From the NCBI GenBank assembly GCA_964408455.1, contig CAYOZN010000028.1:17131-81130 (forward strand): DNA of 64,000 nt, written 5' to 3'. Shown piece after piece: positions 16,289-23,871 of the stretch. The stretch's first letter is position 1, and every line of letters starts with the position of its first letter. Made by a program: the position numbers and the translations under genes. This DNA comes from CAYOZN01 sp964408455 (GTDB lineage: Bacteria; Planctomycetota; Phycisphaerae; UBA1845; UTPLA1). Below the pieces are notes generated by a model. The model had not been told where the DNA came from. It saw nothing but the letters and a program-made list of their open reading frames with translations, and ran no database searches.

Positions 16289-16858
16289 CTACAAAGCTTC
16301 GCGGCAGAGCTCATACCGCACCACATTCTCCTCGCCGGAGAACCCGGTGACCCCCTCCGCACACCGCGAAAACCCCAGCTTCTCCAGCACCCCGATCGAC
16401 GGCACCAACTCCGCCAGCGTCTCCGCCACCACCCGCTCCACGCGCTCATCGGCAAACGCAAACTCGACCAGCCCCCGCGTCGCCTCCGTCGCATAGCCCC
16501 GCCGCTGGTGCGGCCCCACGATGCTGTAGCCGACATCCACGCGGCCCGCGTCCGGCGGGCCCTTAAACCCGCACGTGCCGATCAGTGTCCGCGGCTCGCG
16601 CAGCATGATAAACCACATCGACCACGGCGGGGATGCCTCGCCTTTTTCCAGCCACGCCGCCAGGTGAACCATCGCATCGTCCAGCAGGTCCGGCGGCCAG
16701 CCGGGCGAAATCTCGCCGCCCAGCAATGCCGCCATCCGCGCCCGATCCTCCACCGCCGCCGCCCGCGCCGTCTCCAGCGTGACCGCCACCAGCTCAAGCC
16801 GCGGCGTCGCGATGGCCGTAACGCCGGCGCGTGTCTCTTGACTTTGCGTTTGCTTCAT
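16289..16858 (-). CDS. GNAT-family N-acetyltransferase (RimJ/RimL-like)
   Basis: A 189-aa cytoplasmic acetyltransferase. The core contains LIGTCGFKGPP, VDVGYSIVGPHQRRGYATEATRGLVEFAF (acetyl-CoA loop QRRGYA) and AETLAELVPSIGVLEKLGF, the usual RimJ/RimL-type order. The substrate is unknown, either a protein N-terminus or a small amine. Its ATG overlaps the stop of the upstream MATE gene (ATGA), so the two are translationally coupled. Confidence 0.85.
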   Translation of the reverse strand: MKQTQSQETRAGVTAIATPRLELVAVTLETARAAAVEDRARMAALLGGEISPGWPPDLLDDAMVHLAAWLEKGEASPPWSMWFIMLREPRTLIGTCGFKGPPDAGRVDVGYSIVGPHQRRGYATEATRGLVEFAFADERVERVVAETLAELVPSIGVLEKLGFSRCAEGVTGFSGEENVVRYELCREAL

Positions 16859-18381
16859 CTAGCCACCTCCGACGAATCCACGGCCGGAATGACGGTCGCC
16901 GGCAGCAGCGCTGCGCCCTCCGTCCCTGCGCCCAGCGGCGCCATGGCCGGGGCCTCGCCCGCTGCCTCCAGCGGCGACCCATCGGCGCGTGTGAACAGGT
17001 TGATCTTCCGCCAGCCCTGCCGCGCAAAGCGCCACCACAGCAGCACCCCCAGCATCGTGATGTACAGCGTGCACGTCATCCACGGCCCGTGGTACCCGAT
17101 CGTGGGCCACACGTGTGTCACGAGGTATCCGCCGCCGATGAAGATGATCCAGCAGTGCAGCGCCGTCACCACCGCCGGCCAGCGCGTGTCCCCCGCCCCG
17201 CGCAGCGCAAAGATATACGTGATGCACAGCGCGTCGAAGATCTGAAACACCGCCGCCCACGTCAGCACGCCCGCCCCCGCCTCGATCACCGCGGCGTCGC
17301 CGGTCATGAATCGCATCAATGGATACCGCAGCAGGAAGAACACGCCCACGCCCACGATGCCCATGTACACCACGTTCATCACCATCGCGATCCGCGCCCG
17401 CCGCACCGCCAGCTCCGGCCGCCCCTCGCCGATCGCGTGGCCCACCGACGTGCACAGCGCCGTCCCCAGCCCGATCGCCGGCATGAAGGCGATATGCATG
17501 TAGTTCACGCCGATGTTCGATGCCGCCAGCGCGGCAGTCCCCACGCCCTGGATCAACATGGACAGAAACACCCACCACGCCCCAACGTCCAGAACCCACT
17601 GGATCGCCATCGGTCCGCCGACCTTCATCAGCCCCAGCATCTTCTCCGCGGCAAAGGCAGAGCCCGCCGTCGTCGAAAATCGCTGTTTAAACTCCTCCGA
17701 GAGGAACACGATGCCCAGGATAGCCACCCGCAGCGCCCAGCCCAGCACCGTCGCCACCGCCGCCCCCTGGATCCCCATCTCCGGAAAGCCGAATTTGCCG
17801 AAGATCAGGCAGTAGTTCCCAATCACGTTGAACACCAGCGCCGCCAGCAGCGCCTTCAGCGTCACCGACGGTCGCTGCACGCCATTAAAAAACCCCTCCA
17901 GCCCCGAACACGCCACGCCGAAGGGCAGCGCCCAGATCGCCACCACGCAGTAGTCCGCCTCCATCCGCTGCACGGTCGCCGGCGCATCGATCCACGACCA
18001 CACGTCGCGCACGAACGGGCTCGCCAGCACCGCCACCGGCACGAACGCCGCCGCCAGGTAGATCGACTGCCACGCATAAGCCGCCGCGTCACCCGGCCGG
18101 CCGCGCCCCATGCTCTGCGAGGCGAACGTCTGCACGCTGCTGGCCAGCCCCATCCCCAGGCACATGAACGTCCACATGAACAGGATCGCCGGGCTGATCG
18201 CCGCCGTCGCCTCGGTCCCGAGGAAGGACACCATGTAGAAGTCGGTGAACCCCATCAGCATGCGCGACAGCATCGCCGCGATGATCGGCGCGGCGAGCAC
18301 GAGCAGCGCCCGCGCCTCCTGCCACGCGGTCCTCGGCCCGCCGAGCGCCGGCGAGCCGGAAAGTTCTATGGATTGAGACAT
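16855..18381 (-). CDS. MATE family efflux transporter
   Basis: A 508-aa inner-membrane protein with about twelve hydrophobic segments in two similar halves, typical of multidrug and toxin extrusion antiporters driven by Na+ or H+. Recognisable stretches are PIIAAMLSRMLMGFTDFYMVSFLG at the start and ASNIGVNYMHIAFMPAIGLGTA in the second half. The C-terminal ~45 residues are a soluble tail rich in Ala and Pro. It heads a two-gene unit with the GNAT. A ~200-nt candidate leader ending in a terminator precedes it. Confidence 0.9.
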   Translation of the reverse strand: MSQSIELSGSPALGGPRTAWQEARALLVLAAPIIAAMLSRMLMGFTDFYMVSFLGTEATAAISPAILFMWTFMCLGMGLASSVQTFASQSMGRGRPGDAAAYAWQSIYLAAAFVPVAVLASPFVRDVWSWIDAPATVQRMEADYCVVAIWALPFGVACSGLEGFFNGVQRPSVTLKALLAALVFNVIGNYCLIFGKFGFPEMGIQGAAVATVLGWALRVAILGIVFLSEEFKQRFSTTAGSAFAAEKMLGLMKVGGPMAIQWVLDVGAWWVFLSMLIQGVGTAALAASNIGVNYMHIAFMPAIGLGTALCTSVGHAIGEGRPELAVRRARIAMVMNVVYMGIVGVGVFFLLRYPLMRFMTGDAAVIEAGAGVLTWAAVFQIFDALCITYIFALRGAGDTRWPAVVTALHCWIIFIGGGYLVTHVWPTIGYHGPWMTCTLYITMLGVLLWWRFARQGWRKINLFTRADGSPLEAAGEAPAMAPLGAGTEGAALLPATVIPAVDSSEVAR

Positions 18382-18433
18382 GCGATTCCTTATTCAGCCG
18401 CCGAGCTTGCTCGGCGAGCACTGAGTAGCAAAT

Positions 18434-18468
18434 AAAAAAGCCCCGGAAACCTTCGAGGCTTCCAGGGC
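18434..18468 (-). terminator. Rho-independent terminator upstream of the MATE gene
   Basis: Read on the minus strand, GCCCTGGAAGCC and AGGTTTCCGGGGC pair around TCGA (18440-18468), followed by TTTTTT (18439-18434). It lies about 50 bp before the MATE start, on the same strand. It therefore ends either a small RNA or an attenuated leader. Confidence 0.8.
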
Positions 18469-18653
18469 CGTGTGTGCGAAAAACGCGTCTCGTACCTATG
18501 CCGTGGTCGCCTCCCATGTTGGCGGATTAACCGCGCCGATCCCGATGTCGGGCAGCAGGGCAATCACCACAATGACGACAGGCGTCTTCACGAGACCGAC
18601 TCCAGAAATTCCAGCCGCAAACGCGATGGCAGTTCCTTTGCTTGACCCGGCAT
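18434..18653 (-). ncRNA. candidate small RNA or MATE leader
   Basis: A sigma-70-like promoter (18654-18683) and a strong terminator (18434-18468) delimit about 210 nt on the minus strand. No start codon with a convincing reading frame is present. One frame gives a 50-residue hydrophobic peptide (GISGVGLVKTPVVIVV) but lacks any start, and the ATG in the other frame gives only 21 residues. Its position ahead of a transporter gene fits a riboswitch-like attenuator or an independent small RNA. No known class is recognised. Confidence 0.4.
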
Positions 18654-18683
18654 AGCCTAGCCGCCCCGCGCCCGCGTTGTCAA
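18654..18683 (-). promoter_or_regulatory. sigma-70-like promoter
   Basis: On the minus strand TTGACA (18683-18678) and TAGGCT (18659-18654) are 18 bp apart. The -35 is a perfect match; the -10 is weak. It would drive the candidate small RNA or MATE leader. Confidence 0.4.
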
Positions 18684-18696
18684 CCGCTGGAGCTTA

Positions 18697-18815
18697 GAGG
18701 GACAAGGGGTAAGGGACAAGGGATAAGGGCCTGATATCGCCGCTCGCCGCGATTCGCAAACCCTTACCCCTTGCCCCTTATCCCTTACCCCTTGCCTCTT
18801 ATCCCTTACCCCTTC
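18697..18815. repeat. inverted AAGGGATAAGGG / CCCTTACCCCTT repeat
   Basis: GGGACAAGGGGTAAGGGACA and following units near 18699-18730 are mirrored by CCCTTACCCCTTGCCCCTTA units from about 18761 to 18815. The two arms can pair around a 30-nt centre. It lies directly downstream of the NifU-like gene, where a hairpin could limit transcription, but there is no T-run. Confidence 0.75.
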
Positions 18816-18817
18816 CC

Positions 18818-19060
18818 TCAGACACAAACCACCTCCCGCACCTCCGGAATATTCTCCTTCAGCGACTGCTCCACCCCCAGCTTCAGCGTCACCGCCGCCG
18901 ACGGGCACCCGATGCATGCCCCGTGCAGCCGCACCTGCACCACCCCGTCCGCCGTCACATCGATCAGCTCGATATCGCCCCCGTCGCTCTGCACGGCGGG
19001 TCGAAGCTGCCGGATGATGTCGGCGACCTGGTCCTTCAGGCTGTCGGCGGTCTTGGCCAT
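18818..19060 (-). CDS. NifU C-terminal-domain protein (Fe-S carrier)
   Basis: An 80-aa stand-alone NifU domain: IIRQLRPAVQSDGGDIELIDV, then VRLHGACIGCPSAAVTLKLGVEQSL with the CxxC (CIGC) that ligates a transient [4Fe-4S] cluster, then IPEVREVVCV. Such proteins receive clusters and deliver them to apo-enzymes. The start MAKTADSL is preceded by GGGGAG at good spacing; an in-frame ATG lies five codons upstream. No isc or suf genes are adjacent. Confidence 0.9.
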   Translation of the reverse strand: MAKTADSLKDQVADIIRQLRPAVQSDGGDIELIDVTADGVVQVRLHGACIGCPSAAVTLKLGVEQSLKENIPEVREVVCV

Positions 19061-19170
19061 GACGTTGCTCCCCATGGCCCGCCGCAGACGCGGAAGATGT
19101 CGCGGCGGGAGCGGAGGAGTATAGCTTGCGCGGCGAAGACCGTAAAATGGCGGCCGGGAGTGCCCGAGGG

Positions 19171-19731
19171 ATGAAGTATTCCGCCGCCGACCTGCGAGAA
19201 TGCCTGCATTGTGGCTATGCGCTCAACGGATTGCCCGATGTCCACGTGTGCCCTGAGTGCGGGAAGGCTTATGATCTGAGCATTCCGGTGTGGCGCAGGT
19301 CCAAACCGCGGGCTTACCTGGCGGGTGCGGTCGGCTTCGTCGTGATTTTCTCGTATTTCAAGGGCGCCGCTTCCCTCGCAGAACTCAAGAGGGTGATGAA
19401 TCCTTCCGCGGCGCTCGCTCTCTACGCCGTCGCGGCTGCCGCGATCATCGGAATCGGACTGGTCCTCCACTTTCGCCAAGGCTGGAGGACCAATCTCGTC
19501 GCACTGGTGGACGAGGGCGTGCTGGTCCGGACCGGAAAACGCGTGGAGATGCTCGCATACGGCGATATAGCGCCGGAATGCGTGACCTGGTTGAAGCGAA
19601 CTTCGCTGCGGAGAAAGGGGCAGCTCAGCGAGGTTCGCATCGACGACCATTTCGACACGCGATCCGAGCTGCGCAATTTCCAGCGAACACTAAAGAAAAC
19701 CATCGACGCGCGGCAGGCCGCCGAACGCTGA
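19171..19731 (+). CDS. zinc-ribbon membrane protein, cluster member 1
   Basis: A 186-aa protein. An N-terminal zinc ribbon, residues ~9-36 (CLHCGYALNGLP...CPECG, then KAYDLSIPVWRR), is followed by two membrane segments (LAGAVGFVVIFSYF, ALALYAVAAAAIIGIGLVL) and a soluble domain with the pattern 'hydrophobic-V-DEGVLVRTGKR..' shared by its neighbours. No known function. It is the first of six genes of similar architecture within 4.3 kb. The start MKYSAADL matches that of the next gene (MKYSAGIG). Confidence 0.75.
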   Translation: MKYSAADLRECLHCGYALNGLPDVHVCPECGKAYDLSIPVWRRSKPRAYLAGAVGFVVIFSYFKGAASLAELKRVMNPSAALALYAVAAAAIIGIGLVLHFRQGWRTNLVALVDEGVLVRTGKRVEMLAYGDIAPECVTWLKRTSLRRKGQLSEVRIDDHFDTRSELRNFQRTLKKTIDARQAAER

Positions 19732-19759
19732 CAGGCATGGGTATAAGGGGTTTTGCGCG

Positions 19760-20329
19760 TTGAAATATTCCGCGGGCATTGGGGCCTGCCAAAGGTGCGG
19801 CTACTCTCTGCTGGGCCTGCCGGAAAGGCACGTCTGCCCGGAGTGCGGTGCAGAATACGACCTGCGCAGGCCGCTCTGGCGGCCGCGCATCGACTGGCGG
19901 CGCGTGCTGCCTATGGCGTTCCTGCTTCTCCTGCTCGGCCTCTTGTTGGACGCATTCTTGGTAATTCTTCTCTACGAAACGTTGGGCAACATGAGTCTCT
20001 GGCTGGGCGGTCCCATCCCGCTGCTGGCCCCGTTGGCGTGGATCGGACTTGCCCTCTGGCGTCATCGCGCCGGCACCTACCTGGTCCTGCAACCCGATGG
20101 CGTCGTGATCCGCCGGTCGGGCCGCAGCTCGTTTCACCGGCTGACCAACATCACCGCGGCCCACCCGCAGAACCGCTGGCCCTTCGTGTACATCGAGACG
20201 CAGGGCAGCCCGATCTATCTTACCCGGTTCTTCGAGACCGCGGACGAGGAGCACGACTTCTGGCAGACCGTCCGACGGTTGCGGGCCGATGTGACCAGGC
20301 ACGGCTTAGTGCACGGTCCGACAGGATGA
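19760..20329 (+). CDS. zinc-ribbon membrane protein, cluster member 2
   Basis: A 189-aa protein with a zinc ribbon CQRCGYSLLGLP...CPECGAEYDLRRPLWRP, two membrane segments (VLPMAFLLLLLGLLLDAFLV, IPLLAPLAWIGLALW), then 'RHRAGTYLVLQPDGVVIRRSGRSSF' and a C-terminal 'FFETADEEHDFWQTVRRLR'. That C-terminal half closely matches cluster member 6 at 22949. The start is a TTG giving MKYSAG, in register with member 1. It lies 28 bp after member 1, probably in one transcript. Function unknown. Confidence 0.75.
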   Translation: MKYSAGIGACQRCGYSLLGLPERHVCPECGAEYDLRRPLWRPRIDWRRVLPMAFLLLLLGLLLDAFLVILLYETLGNMSLWLGGPIPLLAPLAWIGLALWRHRAGTYLVLQPDGVVIRRSGRSSFHRLTNITAAHPQNRWPFVYIETQGSPIYLTRFFETADEEHDFWQTVRRLRADVTRHGLVHGPTG

Positions 20330-20336
20330 TGTCAGG

Positions 20337-21158
20337 ATGATCTTTTCACGCCGGAAAAAAAATAATCCCGACGCTGACGCCCCTTGCAGCCCGGCGCGCG
20401 CAAGGCCGCTGATCATGCGACTGCGTTTCTTCCTGCGCGTATTCGCAATCACCATCACCGCGCTCGCCCTTGTCGCAGGACTCATCAGTTCCACCCGCTC
20501 CTTTCGTCGCGACTCCCAGGCCCGCCAGAACTGGATATTTCTCGACCTCCAGGACGGCCGCATCACCTTCGGTTACACCAGCAACGGCGATCCGCCGTCA
20601 TTGCCGGGCACGACACCGGACCACGCCGAATATCTGCGCTGGGTAAACATGTTCCCAGCCTGGGAAAAGGCCTATCGGGAAATTCAGGAATCCATGCTGG
20701 CAGCGGCAAGACACATGCGCGAGACCAATGACCAGGTCTTTGCCGATTTTGAGGCGGAGCCCGCGCAGGAGGTTCGGGACTTGTTGAACAAGGCGAGGGC
20801 CATGGAGGACGATTTCATCAACAAGGCGAACAAAGAGTATCCGGAAAAACTCATCAACTTGCGTTCCCAGATGTTGCCCATGATTGTCAAGTGCGCTAAG
20901 GCCGATTCGCCCCTGGGCGTCTGGGGCCATTGGCGCGATCAGCCCCAGAAAGAACTCCTGGTGCACGTTTCAATCTGGTACCTGAACGCCGTCCTCCTGG
21001 CACTGCTTGTCCTGCTCGCGCGCCCGCTCCGCAAGCCCATCGTGATCCGCAACCGCAGAAAGCGCGGGCAGTGCGTGCACTGCGGTTACGACCTCCGCGG
21101 CAATACAACACCCCTTTGCCCGGAATGCGGTAATAACGCAGGAGCGGAAAAAAGGTGA
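20337..21158 (+). CDS. zinc-ribbon membrane protein, C-terminal ribbon (member 3)
   Basis: A 273-aa protein in which the order is reversed: a membrane segment (FAITITALALVAGLI) at ~35-50, a ~150-residue extracytoplasmic helical region (ARAMEDDFINKANKEYPEK), a second membrane segment (LNAVLLALLVLLARPL), then a C-terminal zinc ribbon CVHCGYDLRGNTTPLCPECG on the cytoplasmic side. It starts 8 bp after member 2. Function unknown. Confidence 0.75.
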   Translation: MIFSRRKKNNPDADAPCSPARARPLIMRLRFFLRVFAITITALALVAGLISSTRSFRRDSQARQNWIFLDLQDGRITFGYTSNGDPPSLPGTTPDHAEYLRWVNMFPAWEKAYREIQESMLAAARHMRETNDQVFADFEAEPAQEVRDLLNKARAMEDDFINKANKEYPEKLINLRSQMLPMIVKCAKADSPLGVWGHWRDQPQKELLVHVSIWYLNAVLLALLVLLARPLRKPIVIRNRRKRGQCVHCGYDLRGNTTPLCPECGNNAGAEKR

Positions 21159-21159
21159 G

Positions 21160-21603
21160 CGCAGTAGGCTGCGGCCCGGGCGGCGGGTGGCATGCTCTCG
21201 CTGTACTCAGCGTAACCACGCTGAACCCTCCGGCGATGTGTTGGGCTGGTGCGGTCCCAACACGCCGGGACCTCTCGTGCGGGTGCGAGAATCCCTTCTC
21301 GCACCCGCTCTACGTTGGTACAGACTAAATCAGCTTGCACGATCTCGCGCGGCAAATCAGAACCCCGGACGGGAGTCCGGGGCCTCGTTCACACAGTGAG
21401 TGGCGCTGGGATTTTGCAAGGCGATATGGAAGCAATCCCAATAGCATTCTGTGGCACCGGCGTCCCGCCGGTAAGCATAAGATTGCACGAAATATCGATC
21501 GTGTCACAGGCGAGACGCCCGTGCCACGGTGCTGGGCGGGTGGCATGCTTTCGCTGTACTCAGCGTAAGCATGCGGTACCTCGCGTCCCGACTACCCGTC
21601 CGC
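21160..21603. repeat. spacer packed with hairpin-forming repeats
   Basis: No gene is supported in this 440-bp stretch. It holds two copies of GGTGGCATGCT(C/T)TCGCTGT-ACTCAGCGTAA (near 21185 and 21541). It also has a perfect 12-bp stem, GCGGGTGCGAGA (21279-21290) with TCTCGCACCCGC (21297-21308), and an 8-bp stem, CCCCGGAC (21363-21370) with GTCCGGGG (21375-21382). A TGTGGCACCGGCGTCCCGCC unit near 21450 is mirrored by GAGACGCCCGTGCCAC near 21510. The small ORFs here are repeat translations. Confidence 0.75.
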
Positions 21604-22047
21604 TCACTCCATATACATCATCCGATAGTACGCCGTCGGCGCAACCGGCTCCTCGCGCACCAGCCCGCATTCCGGGCACCGCTGCGTCTGCGTCAGGAAC
21701 AGGTCATACCCGCACCGCTCGCAGCAGCCCGCATCCCGAAGGATCCCGCGCAGCGTCCGTCGCAGCACCGGTCGCCAGACAGCGAGCGTCACGAACGCGC
21801 TGACGATTGCGCTCGCAACAAGCACGACAATCGGATGGACGAACGGCGTGACTTGAAACCTGGCCGCGCCGCCTATCACCAGGCATACGATGAGGAAGCA
21901 AAGCAGGATGTACACCGGCGCAAAACTGAACAGGGCGAATCGAAGGTTGAGCGCTCGCGCCAGCGCCCGCATCCGGTTATCCCGATGCGGAAAGCACGCA
22001 ATCTCAGGAAACAACCATTTCCAGTAAATGGGATCGATCAGGAACAT
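21604..22047 (-). CDS. zinc-ribbon membrane protein, C-terminal ribbon (member 4)
   Basis: A 147-aa protein. It starts MFLIDPIYWKWLFPEI, has two membrane segments (YILLCFLIVCLVIGGAA, IVVLVASAIVSAFVTLAVW), and ends with a zinc ribbon CCERCGYDLFLTQTQRCPECG. It is on the opposite strand to the rest of the cluster. Longer open frames upstream run into repeat. Function unknown. Confidence 0.65.
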   Translation of the reverse strand: MFLIDPIYWKWLFPEIACFPHRDNRMRALARALNLRFALFSFAPVYILLCFLIVCLVIGGAARFQVTPFVHPIVVLVASAIVSAFVTLAVWRPVLRRTLRGILRDAGCCERCGYDLFLTQTQRCPECGLVREEPVAPTAYYRMMYME

Positions 22048-22131
22048 CGCGTATGATGTTACCGCGCACGGCCCCGGGCGGCGCGGCGGGGGTGCAAGGG
22101 GCACTACACCTTCGTGCATATGTCAATTACA

Positions 22132-22157
22132 GTGTGGCACCGGCTAATAGCCGGTGC
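22132..22157. repeat. GTGGCACCGGCT/AGCCGGTGC hairpin
   Basis: A single GTGTGGCACCGGCTAATAGC-CGGTGC unit, the same family as the triple array at 10931-11066, in the spacer before cluster member 5. Confidence 0.8.
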
Positions 22158-22214
22158 GGCTTTGGTTATTCGGATGGGCTCTTATTCGAAATAAAGTCTC
22201 GACCGGCCCGCCCC

Positions 22215-22763
22215 ATGTTCGTCGACACCCTCGATCACTGCCTCTCCTGCGGCTACTCGCTCCACGGCCTGCCCGACGCCCACCGATGCCCCGAGTGTGG
22301 CACCGCCTTCGACCGCCGCACGCGCATCTGGCGGCAGAAGTCCCCCTGGAAGATTGTCGCCGGCTCGGTCACCGGCTTTCTCATCTTCCTGCCGTTTTAC
22401 GCCGCCCAGGTCCTTGGAATGTGCATGCAACTGCTCGGCACGGTGCTCGGCATCGTCGTCTTTGTCGCGCTCGTCGTCGTGTCGCCCGCCGTCTCCATCG
22501 CCTGGGCCATCGCCGCCCACCGCCGCGGCATCCTCGTCGCCGTCAAGCCCGATGGTGTCTTCATCCGCCGCGGCAAAAAGTCGTGGAACATCCCCTACGC
22601 CGAAATCGCCTTCGTCTCCATCGTCGACACCCAGCCGTGGATCCAGCGCCGCGGCGCCGGCGAACAGATCACCCTCACCGGCTGCTTCGCCGACCGCCGC
22701 GAAATGGAGGCCTTCAAACGCGCCGTCGAAGAGGCCCGCGCCCTCGCGCCCCAGCCAAATTGA
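22215..22763 (+). CDS. zinc-ribbon membrane protein, cluster member 5
   Basis: A 182-aa protein with an N-terminal zinc ribbon CLSCGYSLHGLPDAHRCPEC followed by GTAFDRRTRIWRQKSPW, two membrane segments (IVAGSVTGFLIFLPFYAA, LLGTVLGIVVFVALVVVSPAV), then RRGILVAVKPDGVFIRRGKKSW, equivalent to the 'PDGVVIRR' segment of members 2 and 6, and a tail with FADRREMEAFKRAVEEAR. This soluble part resembles a small PH-like or DUF domain, but that is a guess. Function unknown. Confidence 0.75.
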   Translation: MFVDTLDHCLSCGYSLHGLPDAHRCPECGTAFDRRTRIWRQKSPWKIVAGSVTGFLIFLPFYAAQVLGMCMQLLGTVLGIVVFVALVVVSPAVSIAWAIAAHRRGILVAVKPDGVFIRRGKKSWNIPYAEIAFVSIVDTQPWIQRRGAGEQITLTGCFADRREMEAFKRAVEEARALAPQPN

Positions 22764-22785
22764 CCCGCGCGGCCCGCCCACACGA

Positions 22786-22805
22786 ACCCGAAGAGCCAGC
22801 GAGGG
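22786..22805 (+). repeat. ACCCGAAGAGCCAGCGAGGG interspersed repeat
   Basis: A one-mismatch copy of the ACCCGAAGCGCCAGCGAGGG repeat seen at 2429 and, within a gene, at 46324. It lies in the 185-bp spacer between cluster members 5 and 6, which otherwise contains only pyrimidine-rich filler. Confidence 0.85.
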
Positions 22806-22948
22806 CGTCTTGTACGCCGCACCCCGCAGGGCGTATCGCACGAGCAAGTAGCGAGTGAGGCGTTGCCGCCGCCACCGCCGCCCACGCTCGCACCCACTCC
22901 CGCCGCACCCGCTCCCGCCGTATCCTCCCGGCACAGCGGCATCACCCC

Positions 22949-23491
22949 ATGAAGCTCTCCGCCGAACACCTCACCAGCTGCCTCCGCTGCGGCTACTCCC
23001 TCCGCGGTCTGCCGCCCGCCCATCGCTGCCCCGAGTGCGGCGCCGCATACGATCTGGGCATGCCCGTCTGGCGGCCGCGCTTCCCGTGGCTCTACGTCCT
23101 CGCGACCGCCCTCGTGCTCACCCTGCTGTGCCCCTGCCTTGTCACCGCCCTGGAGGCATTCTTTCGAAACGTCACCCGCATCCGAACCGGCCCCTGGCTG
23201 TTCTGCTCGGCCATGCTGGCCACGCCCGCCCTCACCATCCTCATCGCCCGCCGGCGTCACCGCGCCGGCACCTTCATTGCCCTCCAGCCCGACGGCATCG
23301 TCATCAGCCGCGCCGGTCGCCGCAGCTTCGCGCCGCTCTCCGCCATCGGCGCGGTCTACCGCGACGATCTCTGGCCCCGCACCTACGTTCAGGGCAGAAG
23401 CCGCGAACCCTTGGAGCAGTTCTTCGACTCGCCCGACGAAGAGCAGGACTTCTGGGAGTTCGTCAACGAAATGCGCAAAGCCAGGAGTTAG
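22949..23491 (+). CDS. zinc-ribbon membrane protein, cluster member 6
   Basis: A 180-aa protein with a zinc ribbon CLRCGYSLRGLPPAHRCPEC followed by GAAYDLGMPVWRPRFPW, two membrane segments (LYVLATALVLTLLCPCLV, LFCSAMLATPALTILIA), then RRHRAGTFIALQPDGIVISRAGRRSF and a C-terminus DSPDEEQDFWEFVNEMRKAR. It is nearly superimposable on member 2, so the pair looks like a fairly recent duplication. Function unknown. Confidence 0.75.
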   Translation: MKLSAEHLTSCLRCGYSLRGLPPAHRCPECGAAYDLGMPVWRPRFPWLYVLATALVLTLLCPCLVTALEAFFRNVTRIRTGPWLFCSAMLATPALTILIARRRHRAGTFIALQPDGIVISRAGRRSFAPLSAIGAVYRDDLWPRTYVQGRSREPLEQFFDSPDEEQDFWEFVNEMRKARS

Positions 23492-23871
23492 TGCCCGCCT
23501 GGAGCCAGCGCGATCCCGTTGCCGCGGGCGTAACCACGCCATCCCGCCTCATTTCCCGGGGAACACCGAGCAAATCTAGTGAGCAGACAGATGAGTGCCC
23601 CGGCAGCGTGCCGGAGCCTTCGATTCGCCCCGCGCCCCGGCGCGCTCCGCTTTGCATCGGTTTGCGCCGCCTGTTTTTTGCCCGAAGCGCGCCGCGCGAA
23701 TCACGAAAACCGAATGGACCGACATCGACAGGAACCGGTAGAAAAAAATGTTTGAGAATTTTTCCGCAGTTTCCGCGATCCGGCAGCGGCCCGGAACGGG
23801 TCGCGAAAGGAACGTGTTTGGCTCGTCCCGCCGGCTCGCCCCCGGCGAGATAGGACATGCTCACGTCCCGC
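23492..23871. other. intergenic region without a supported gene
   Basis: 380 bp between convergent genes. It contains a CCGGCA-TGCCGG stem near 23600-23614 without a T-run and an A/T-rich patch at 23740-23770 that is unusual for the window. No coding frame or known repeat is convincing. Confidence 0.5.

Noticed and set aside
16160..16290. Hydrophobic peptide in the pyrimidine-rich spacer after ileS
   Set aside because: The stretch FLLLLIIFLIIIFILILL comes from CTT/ATC repeats, follows a stop directly and has no start codon.
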